Positions 8,101-12,246 of a stretch of DNA of 12,246 nucleotides are shown here, piece by piece (position 1 is the stretch's first letter; the number at the start of each line of letters is the position of its first letter). Source of the DNA: Candidatus Methylomirabilota bacterium. GTDB taxonomy: Bacteria; Methylomirabilota; Methylomirabilia; Methylomirabilales; Methylomirabilaceae. A program made the position numbers and the translations under genes. The stretch lies in NCBI GenBank assembly GCA_003105305.1, contig PQAQ01000009.1, forward strand, positions 1 through 12,246, written 5' to 3'. The notes under the pieces were generated by a model that was given only the letters and a program-made list of their open reading frames with translations, was not told the DNA's origin and searched no databases.

Positions 8101-9998
8101 ATATAGGGGCCCGCCGCGAGGAGATTCGCATTGCCGTTGAGAGAAACGGTCACGACGGCCGTCTCACCAGGGCCCAGGCTTCCCGTGGCCGGGTCAGGCG
8201 TCGTCCACGTCTGGGTGCCGCCGACAGACCAGTGTAATGATGTTTCGCCCGTATTCTCGAGAACGTACTCTTTCGAGATCGGACTGAACGGCCCGCCGGC
8301 AAAGCCTGAGGACGAGAATCCGTCAACCGGAGAAACCGAAAGGACGCCGGGGCCCGCCCCTGAAGGCGTCAGGATGATATCATCGATGTACCATTGCCCC
8401 TGGAGGTCAAAATTCCCGCTGATCGTGAAAGCGATGAACGTCGTCTCGATATTGAGATTGTTGGCGATGTCGATCTGGGCCGGCCCCGAATTTCCCCCTT
8501 CAGAGGAATCAAAGGAGAATTCATTCGTCCAGTTAACCCCGTCCGGGCTCGTTTGAATGCTATAGGTGATATCCGGGCCATAGCAAACGAACGAGTGATT
8601 GAAATTAAGCGTCAGGACCGTGTGGCCCCGGGTATCGATAGGAGGGCTGACGAGCCTTGCCGCCCCTACGGCTCCGTCATTGAGCCTATAGTCGCACATC
8701 GCCTCATAAGCGTCCCCGCCCGCATAATTGGTGTTCGAGATCGTCCATGTGTCGGCGACGCCTTGCCCCAGGGCCTGCTTTGTCCAATAGGCCGGCATAC
8801 CTGATGTCTCGAAGGATTCGGCGAAGGGGATGTCGTATGAAGCGCTCGGAGCCGCAAGATCGACATCATCGATATACCACTCGACGAACTTGCTCAAGTC
8901 GCCTTGAATGACAAAGGCGATGTAAGTGCTGAGGTTGTTCGTGTTATGCGTAATGGGTAAAACAATCGATTGGGCGTCCACGAGAGCCGTATAGGGGGAG
9001 GATTCGAGAAACCAGGCCTCATCGGACCAGGTGACGCCGTCGGGGCTCGATTGGACCTTCACGGTCAGGCCTTGCTCATAAGCGTAGAACCGGTACTTGA
9101 ACGACAAGAAGGCCACCGATGCCCCGGTCGTATCGATCGGGGGGGTCATGAGACGTACGGTCCCCTGGGCGGATTGGGGATCGCAGTACATCTCGTATTC
9201 CGTTCCTCCGGCATAACTTGAGTTGGACACGCCCCAATAATTGTATACGCCGTCGCCTTCGGTCTTCACGGTCCAGCTCTGGGGCAGGGTCGACACGGAA
9301 AAAGATTCCGTGTAGGGCATATCAAAAAGGCTCTTTTCCGATTCAACGATGATATCGTCGATATTCCATCTGTAGAGATAGGAGAGGTTTCCAGAAACCG
9401 CAAGAGCCAGATAGGTCGTCGGGCTGTTCAGGTTGTGGGTGATGACGGTGGTCACCGATTCGGGACCTTTGGTCCATTCCGAAGAGGAGGCCTGGTAAGC
9501 CCATGCTTCGTCGGTCCAGGTCACGAGATCGGAGCTCGTTTGGAGTTTGAATTTCGGCCCTTCATACCAGGACTCTATGTATTGCTTGAAGGTAACAAAG
9601 AGCTTGTTAAAGCCAACGGTGTTGAGCGGTATGATCAAGCGGACCGTTCCTGTCGCGGATTGGCGGTAAAAATAGAGCTCATAGGGGTCTCCCCCCGCCA
9701 GGTTGCTTCCGTCTACATATAAGAAGTCTTCGCTGACTCCTTCTCCCTCGGCATCCGGCGTCCAGCCCGGCGGAAGTTCTCCGGAATCGAATGATTCGTC
9801 GAGGAGGACGGTGTTGGCCAAGATCTTCGCATCCGCGGGAGCGTTTTGTTGAACGGGGGGAATTGGCCGATTGTTTGTCGGGCCGACTTGGGACAGCTTA
9901 GCTTTCTTCGTCGAAGGAGCTTGGCTCGCGGTGAGCAGGAGCGATAAACCGAAAAGGAGACCAGCCAACACAATTCGATTCAATCTTTTAGTGCTCAA
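4521..9998 (-). CDS. Gene B: giant secreted protein with six choice-of-anchor J domains, BACON-like domains and FG-GAP/VCBS tail
   Basis: 1825 residues from a TTG start. Residues 1-27 form a Sec signal peptide (basic start, hydrophobic LAGLLFGLSLLL, cleavage probably after ASQA). Residues 65-220, 220-385 and 385-550 are choice-of-anchor J (cleaved-adhesin-like) domains with [DE]-S-F near the start, a P-x-x-W turn, TSxDxxxW[ST][DN]E and a final W-[FYN]-I-D-D strand. Residues 555-660 are a BACON/choice-of-anchor D-like domain and 660-758 a BACON-like domain (GSNWVTI, T-x-x-Q). Residues 760-1245 hold three more J domains and 1248-1355 a second BACON/D-like domain. Residues 1362-1450 resemble the Kre9/KNH (PF10342) fold (SPDGGENW, ITWTQTG). 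The common tail fills 1453-1825 with a basic insertion at about 1482-1606. It ends W-K-I-V-S-R before TAG. No protease, glycosidase, sortase or T9SS sorting motif is visible. J domains are often carbohydrate- or partner-binding beta-sandwiches, so an extracellular adhesin or binding role is inference. Confidence 0.93.
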   Translation of the reverse strand: MSTKRLNRIVLAGLLFGLSLLLTASQAPSTKKAKLSQVGPTNNRPIPPVQQNAPADAKILANTVLLDESFDSGELPPGWTPDAEGEGVSEDFLYVDGSNLAGGDPYELYFYRQSATGTVRLIIPLNTVGFNKLFVTFKQYIESWYEGPKFKLQTSSDLVTWTDEAWAYQASSSEWTKGPESVTTVITHNLNSPTTYLALAVSGNLSYLYRWNIDDIIVESEKSLFDMPYTESFSVSTLPQSWTVKTEGDGVYNYWGVSNSSYAGGTEYEMYCDPQSAQGTVRLMTPPIDTTGASVAFLSFKYRFYAYEQGLTVKVQSSPDGVTWSDEAWFLESSPYTALVDAQSIVLPITHNTNNLSTYIAFVIQGDLSKFVEWYIDDVDLAAPSASYDIPFAESFETSGMPAYWTKQALGQGVADTWTISNTNYAGGDAYEAMCDYRLNDGAVGAARLVSPPIDTRGHTVLTLNFNHSFVCYGPDITYSIQTSPDGVNWTNEFSFDSSEGGNSGPAQIDIANNLNIETTFIAFTISGNFDLQGQWYIDDIILTPSGAGPGVLSVSPVDGFSSSGFAGGPFSPISKEYVLENTGETSLHWSVGGTQTWTTPDPATGSLGPGETAVVTVSLNGNANLLAAGPYIGSVTFTNTSNGNGNTTRPVNFTVIPLPNITVSPANRDVAYTAGSTTFGVTNTGGGTLTWTAAVMAGSNWVTIQSGASGTNAGTITVAFTANTWTLPRTGTIIVTAAGATSSPTYVTVTQAAAPGFSVLLDESFGSYEFPPPGWTRHVEGEGSEGSWSLSGGTDYAGGQVPEARCHYQYGTGVVRLVAQIDTIGYSKLYLSFKHRLESVFQGAVFKIQTSPDLATWTDEGWVFQPPDGYTMMGPETLKTVLSHNLNRPTTYVAFVVSGNLYAFEDWFIDDVKIESAASAWTIPFTESFSNPNLPLNWTVRTEGEGILNKWIVSDSSNAGGASYEMDCQWQSGTGLTRLVTPPIDTTGYSALYLAFKSGLDVWGGDLNFKIQTSSDGVIWTDEAWALQAPDSNSDGPATITTTLTRNLNSPCTYVAFVIAGDFYQYNDWFIDDVSISAPETFSRIPVSESFDDTAVPLYWTTQQYGAKVPNLWSISPSSNLGRTPNELYCNMPTFYPAPGTVRFVSPAINTVGVSDLALSFWHQVNLWGSDIVCKVQTSPNALDWTDEEWSMDSTGYYGFPEFVNFRLTHNLGLETTFVAFTITGDLGNQGGWFLDDIVIGPYSGPKGILEVSPETGLASSGPVGGPFSSAFEYYYLFNSGDAPLNWTATKTQNWLTLSSGGGSLDPYEGTTVMVLINSLANSLPTNVYTDTVTFTNTTPGGEVIGRPVSLTVSPLPSVDLEVISPDGGENWVAGSRRYITWTQTGLSGSVTIDLYQGGQYRKNLGTALASAGTFTWDIAAAEAPGNDYRVRIWQGGYSDSSAANFSITSIVRVDFDKDGREDVLWRYHGAGGQNRVWFLGNAAQASSMPLEAASSLGKAPSKEATATKMSPRAIANSLRELGLSSPKRSRSHAKMSSDLMGTVARRTIGVTSIADPLQAGGRLSTPDALPQPVRTSDPRLVMRVAGPNANDVTGSELAALPQFLGGADLLPVDDPNWQVRGTGDFDKDGNIDILWRNISTGVNVIWFMIGTQWSRSAELLPVQDQNWQIVGTGDFDKDGNVDILWRNSVNGWNLVWHMNGASWTRSAPIMTVTDQTWQIAGTGDFNKDGNVDILWRNTVSGADVVWYMNGTSWSSSAPLITVDNPAWQIAGTGDYNNDGNIDILWRFYGAGGVNVIWYMNGVSWIESAEIISVPDSSWKIVSR
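6265..7725 (-). repeat. Second block of three choice-of-anchor J domains in gene B
   Basis: Three units begin near 7720, 7230 and 6745. Unit 4 resembles unit 1 (L-L-D-E-S-F, P-P-G-W-T, S-x-D-L-x-T-W-T-D-E), unit 5 resembles unit 2 (T-E-S-F-S, T-P-P-I-D-T-T-G, D-E-A-W), and unit 6 resembles unit 3 (Y-W-T, H-N-L or N-N-L followed by N/G-x-E-T-T-F-[IV]-A-F-T-I, then the following BACON-like domain). This ordered match indicates duplication of the whole block. Confidence 0.85.
8351..9806 (-). repeat. First block of three choice-of-anchor J domains in gene B
   Basis: Three consecutive units of about 160 residues begin near 9806, 9340 and 8850. Each has an E-S-F start, an AGG turn followed by Y/E residues, an RL[IMV] strand, QTSxD or QSSPD, W[ST][DN]E and a terminal W-x-I-D-D. 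The first unit has the distinctive L-L-D-E-S-F / P-P-G-W-T form that recurs in unit four. Confidence 0.85.
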
Positions 9999-10003
9999 GA
10001 CAT

Positions 10004-10009
10004 CCTCCC
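10004..10009 (-). promoter_or_regulatory. Ribosome binding site GGGAGG that decides the TTG start of gene B
   Basis: GGGAGG lies 5 bases before TTG at 9998. In the same frame a TGA stop occurs seven codons upstream (10019-10017) with no ATG or GTG in between, so TTG is the only plausible start. An ATG directly abutting the GGGAGG (10003) is out of frame and reads ATG-TCT-TGA, so it cannot be the start of a gene. Confidence 0.8.
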
Positions 10010-10029
10010 GTGGAATTCAGAATCGATGG

Positions 10030-10053
10030 TGCTTTATTGAAATAGATAAAGCA
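10030..10053 (-). promoter_or_regulatory. 8-bp inverted repeat just upstream of gene B
   Basis: TGCTTTAT (10030-10037) and ATAAAGCA (10046-10053) form a perfect 8-bp inverted repeat with an 8-base AT-rich spacer. It ends 31 bases before the B start codon and 20 bases before its ribosome binding site. It could be an operator or a 5'-UTR hairpin; there is nothing here to choose between them. Confidence 0.4.
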
Positions 10054-10096
10054 GTACACAGGTTTTGGAGTCGAAACTTCGGTGCCGATCGTTATC

Positions 10097-10141
10097 TTAA
10101 GGGTATCAGCGAACCCTTCCTCCTCGGCCCCTCCCCCTTAA
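10097..10141 (-). promoter_or_regulatory. Purine-rich leader with two mutually exclusive stems upstream of B
   Basis: The 45-base segment begins TTAAGGG and ends CCCTTAA on either strand, giving a 7-bp terminal stem. Its 3' arm can instead pair with a nearer AAGGGT (10113-10118 on the plus strand as ACCCTT, pairing with 10099-10104), giving a 6-bp stem with an 8-base loop. In the minus-strand transcript the intervening part is very purine-rich (GGGGGAGGGG, GAGGAGGAAGGG). No start codon follows the Shine-Dalgarno-like runs. If transcribed, it lies about 100 bases upstream of B's start. Confidence 0.25.
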
Positions 10142-10214
10142 AAGCGTACCCACGATCCTCTTCATAGACCAATATATCTAAGAAAGCAATGCCTTGTTCG
10201 AGCGTGCCACGATA

Positions 10215-10229
10215 TGTCACATAATGACA
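10215..10229. promoter_or_regulatory. Inverted repeat TGTCA-N5-TGACA, possible operator
   Basis: TGTCA (10215-10219) and TGACA (10225-10229) form a perfect 5-bp inverted repeat separated by CATAA. AGCGTG at 10201-10206 and CACGCT at 10228-10233 form an overlapping second inverted repeat. Further copies of the TGTCA/TGACA half-site lie at 10262-10266, 10303-10307 and 10335-10339. The arrangement resembles a binding region for a dimeric regulator upstream of B, but no regulator is identified and short palindromes arise by chance. Confidence 0.3.
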
Positions 10230-10260
10230 CGCTGGCTTTCTTATTGCCGGGCAGGATGTC

Positions 10261-10277
10261 TTGACATTATTGGTCAA
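10261..10277. promoter_or_regulatory. Inverted repeat TTGAC-N7-GTCAA
   Basis: TTGAC at 10261-10265 and GTCAA at 10273-10277 form a perfect 5-bp inverted repeat. It lies in the same cluster as the TGTCA-N5-TGACA element and shares the TGAC core. A third inverted repeat, GACAAA (10286-10291) with TTTGTC (10301-10306), follows. Function is unknown. Confidence 0.25.
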
Positions 10278-10486
10278 TTCGCTCCGACAAAATGCCTTAA
10301 TTTGTCATCGCACAGGAACCTAGGCAAACCTACTTGTCAGGTGTTCAACAGCAGAAACGCAATGAGATAAAATATGGTCACTTTTCTGGGTGGTCCCATA
10401 AATGAACTTAAGGTATTGGCCGATCATCAAGTCTCAGATCTTACGGTTGACAATCCCCAGGCAGGGTCGCTGGAGGGCATGGAAAC

Positions 10487-10536
10487 TGCTCCCTATCTTT
10501 AGCCGACCCGGCAAATTCTCGAGGCTATAGAGAGCA
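10487..10536 (-). terminator. Hairpin directly after gene A stop codon, possible terminator
   Basis: One base past the TAA, the transcript can form a long stem. UGCUCUCUAU pairs with AUAGGGAGCA (ten pairs with one G-U), continued by AGCC with GGCU after a 4-base AAAG bulge on the 3' side. The loop is about 18 bases. Only a short GUUUCC follows, not a U-run, so intrinsic termination is uncertain; it could instead be a 3' stabilising stem-loop. It fits a transcript boundary between A and B. Confidence 0.45.
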
Positions 10537-10537
10537 A

Positions 10538-11205
10538 TTATCTGTTGACGATTTTCCAGCTGAGGTCTGGCACCGGTAAGAGCTCGGCGCTCCCTATCCA
10601 AGTCATGCCGTTCATGTACCAGATGCCGTTGTACCCGCCGGGACCGTTGTACCGCCAGAGGATGTCGATGTTCCCATCGTTGTTGTAGTCGCCCGTACCC
10701 ACGATCTGCCAGTTCGTGTCCCCCACAGGGATCAGCTCCGAACTCGCTATCCATGTCGCGTTGTCCAGGTGCCAGACGACGTTGTATCCTCCGGCCCCGT
10801 TGTAGCGCCAGAGGATGTCGATATTGCCGTCCTTATCGAAGTCGCCGGTTCCGACGATATGCCAACTCTGGTCTGTAACTTTGAGTAGGATGGCGCTCCC
10901 GATCCAGGTCGTGCCGTTCATGTACCAAACGACGTTATCCCCGCTGACGCTGTTCCTCCAGAGGATGTCGACGTTCCCGTCCCGGTTGAAGTCCCCTGTC
11001 CCTACGATCTCCCAGCTCTGGTCGCCCACTGGCAGAAGCTCGGCGCTCCCGCTCCACTCCGTCCCGTTCATGAACCAGACGACATTAGCGCCATTGGATA
11101 TATTCCGCCATAAGATATCCGTACGAGAATCGTTATTGAAATCCCCCGAACCCACGATCTCCCAATTCAGGTCGCCCACCGGCATGACATCGGCGCCGCC
11201 AAGGA
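10538..11205 (-). repeat. Four tandem 150-153 bp FG-GAP/VCBS units at the 3' end of gene A
   Basis: The codons for the calcium-type loop recur at about 10671, 10824, 10974 and 11124, a period of 150-153 bases. Each unit encodes a D-x-x-W-x-I-V-G-[TS]-G-D-F strand, a D-x-[DN]-x-D loop, DILWR, a N-V-V-W strand and a final W-x-x-S-[AS] strand. The two units nearest the stop use the longer WRYNG-x-GG loop, the others WRN; this explains the 3-base difference in period. The unit nearest the stop has GDYNNDG where the others have GDF. Confidence 0.9.
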
Positions 11206-12246
11206 GTTGAGGCGAGGCAACTCTTTCTGAGGAAAGGCTGGGTGTAAGCCCTTGATGCGGAGGTGAACTCACCTGCCTCGGATCAGAGCAGACCCCGAAA
11301 ATGGGCATTTGGAGTCCCGTGCCTGCCTTCCGGGGGTCATCAACCGATCCTGCACCACGCGTTCGCTTTGCCGAGGCGCACATGATATCCGCCGGCCGAG
11401 ATCTCTCCCCCTTGTTAATCGGGCCAGACTTGCCCTTGCCGCTCATAAAGCTGGGGAAAAGCGCCTCGCCCGACATCCTATGGTTTGGCTCTTGGTGGCC
11501 CGATTCGGGCGTCATCTCGCCGTCTGAGGGCGTTATCGCCGACGCGGCTCCGTCCGTGTTGCTCATAAACCAAGTTCGAATGTAGCCCCCCATGCCGCAG
11601 TATCGCCAGAGGATGTCTTCCTGACCGTCACCGTTAAGATCAGTTTTGCGAAGTGTCCCGGCGACGTTGACACTCAGGGCCTCCGTCCATGAGGAAATGA
11701 CGGCGGGAACAACGGAACATCTAGCCTGCGCTCTGACAAGATAAGCCCCCGCTGCCGCCCAAGCATGCGCCTCGCTGGTCTGACCGACCGGAAGCCAATC
11801 CGAAGTTCCGCCGTCGCCCCAATCAAAGCGGTACTGGACTGCATGGCCGAGATTGCAGATGCTAGTGGCCGTGGTATAGGAACGGGACACTCCCGGCGAG
11901 GGCGCGGCCTCTCCTGTCGGCGCGCTCGGCTGTGAAACGATATGATCGAGGACAACGACAGGGCCGGGCAACGTTGCGACGATGGGAGACCTGGCTGTTC
12001 CTCCCCGGCCGTCCTCGAAATAAAACCGATAATCATGCGTCCCAAGAGGGAGAGATGTTTCATAATGATAATAACCGCTGGAGGGGGTGCCTGACCAAAG
12101 TGTCAGCGGATGATCGACCCCGTCGACATAGATGTTCTTGACCGTCGGAGCATCGCCGTCCTGGTCATAGTAGTAAACCCAAAAATTGAAGACGTCTGAG
12201 AGGGTGCCGGCGGAAGGATAGAAACCGGGCATTTCGGGGATGAGGG
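10538..12246 (-). CDS. Gene A: secreted Ig-like/PKD-like protein with C-terminal FG-GAP/VCBS module (5' partial)
   Basis: The frame is open to the window edge (residues L-I-P-E precede the first visible Met), so the N-terminus and any signal peptide lie outside; 568 residues are visible. Visible residues 1-98 form an Ig-like beta domain of the type with a Y-x-D-x-D-G-D-x-P strand and a G-x-H-x-Y-x-F strand. Residues 100-197 look like a PKD-type domain (FDWGDGG, HAWAAAGAY). From about 200 the common tail of this locus begins: a first blade with [11 protein letters not shown], an insertion of about 115 residues rich in S, P, K and R (about 229-344), then four blades with GDFN/GDFD/GDYN calcium-type loops, ending W-K-I-V-N-R before TAA. 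No catalytic motif is visible. Such proteins are usually extracellular; ligand binding or adhesion is inference. Domain names are from recall of family patterns, not a search. Confidence 0.9.
   Translation of the reverse strand, partial: LIPEMPGFYPSAGTLSDVFNFWVYYYDQDGDAPTVKNIYVDGVDHPLTLWSGTPSSGYYHYETSLPLGTHDYRFYFEDGRGGTARSPIVATLPGPVVVLDHIVSQPSAPTGEAAPSPGVSRSYTTATSICNLGHAVQYRFDWGDGGTSDWLPVGQTSEAHAWAAAGAYLVRAQARCSVVPAVISSWTEALSVNVAGTLRKTDLNGDGQEDILWRYCGMGGYIRTWFMSNTDGAASAITPSDGEMTPESGHQEPNHRMSGEALFPSFMSGKGKSGPINKGERSRPADIMCASAKRTRGAGSVDDPRKAGTGLQMPIFGVCSDPRQVSSPPHQGLTPSLSSERVASPQLLGGADVMPVGDLNWEIVGSGDFNNDSRTDILWRNISNGANVVWFMNGTEWSGSAELLPVGDQSWEIVGTGDFNRDGNVDILWRNSVSGDNVVWYMNGTTWIGSAILLKVTDQSWHIVGTGDFDKDGNIDILWRYNGAGGYNVVWHLDNATWIASSELIPVGDTNWQIVGTGDYNNDGNIDILWRYNGPGGYNGIWYMNGMTWIGSAELLPVPDLSWKIVNR

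Larger units (their letters stand above)
9999..10537. other. 539-base intergenic region between A and B, no convincing gene
   Basis: No credible coding region is present: the only minus-strand frame of note (10277 to 10092, 61 codons) would start at TTG with no Shine-Dalgarno sequence and shows no recognisable protein. The region carries the hairpin after A, a cluster of TGTCA/TGACA half-sites between 10215 and 10339, an alternative-stem region at 10097-10141, and an 8-bp inverted repeat close to B. It must hold the promoter of B if B is not read through from A. I looked for a sigma70 -35/-10 pair on the minus strand and found none better than chance. Confidence 0.6.

Noticed and set aside
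4521..9998. Gene B as a type IX secreted protein or protease, as often found with choice-of-anchor J domains
   Set aside because: No T9SS C-terminal sorting domain and no catalytic domain is visible; the C-terminus is the VCBS module.
10001..10003. ATG immediately upstream of gene B as its start
   Set aside because: It is out of frame with B and meets TGA after one further codon; GGGAGG also abuts it with no spacing.
10092..10277. Minus-strand frame of 61 codons in the A-B gap
   Set aside because: It starts at TTG without a Shine-Dalgarno sequence, has no recognisable domain, and overlaps the palindromes of the intergenic region.
1..12246. CRISPR array or mobile element as explanation for the regular 150-base repeats
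   Set aside because: The repeats are coding, contiguous with no unique spacers, and encode known FG-GAP/VCBS blades. No transposase, integrase or terminal repeats were seen.

Overview
The window holds four large genes, all on the minus strand and therefore transcribed from right to left. Each encodes a secreted, repeat-rich, non-enzymatic-looking protein. I call them A (12246 to 10538, beginning cut off by the window), B (9998 to 4521, complete), C (4435 to 2015, complete) and D (1976 to 1, end cut off). The one intergenic stretch over 300 bases (9999-10537) has no convincing gene but holds several inverted repeats. I see no tRNA, rRNA, CRISPR array, transposase or phage gene.

The organism is a bacterium with moderate to slightly high GC (by eye, not counted), with Sec signal peptides and strong GGGAGG-type ribosome binding sites. 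Choice-of-anchor J, BACON, SBBP and FG-GAP/VCBS domains with the DILWR signature are common in uncultured Acidobacteriota/Aminicenantota-like and other environmental Gram-negative lineages. The taxon is a weak inference: there is no housekeeping gene here.

The four proteins have different front ends. A has an Ig-like domain and a PKD-like domain. B has six choice-of-anchor J domains with BACON-like domains and a Kre9/KNH-like domain. C has a seven-unit SBBP propeller directly after the signal peptide. D has a N-terminal all-beta domain followed by a seven-unit SBBP propeller. All share one C-terminal module: a first FG-GAP/VCBS blade, a poorly conserved basic insertion of about 115-125 residues with a conserved double DPR motif, four further blades of 50-51 residues with calcium-type D-x-[DN]-x-D loops, and a short final strand ending W-[KR]-I-x-[SN]-R. 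D runs off the window just inside this module.

B, C and D are closely spaced (85 and 38 bases) and probably one operon. A ends with a hairpin 539 bases before B, so B probably has its own promoter in that gap, although I cannot point to a clear -35/-10 pair. The best reading is a locus of paralogous surface or extracellular binding proteins that share a common tail. What the tail does (anchoring, secretion, calcium-dependent folding, partner binding) cannot be read from the sequence.
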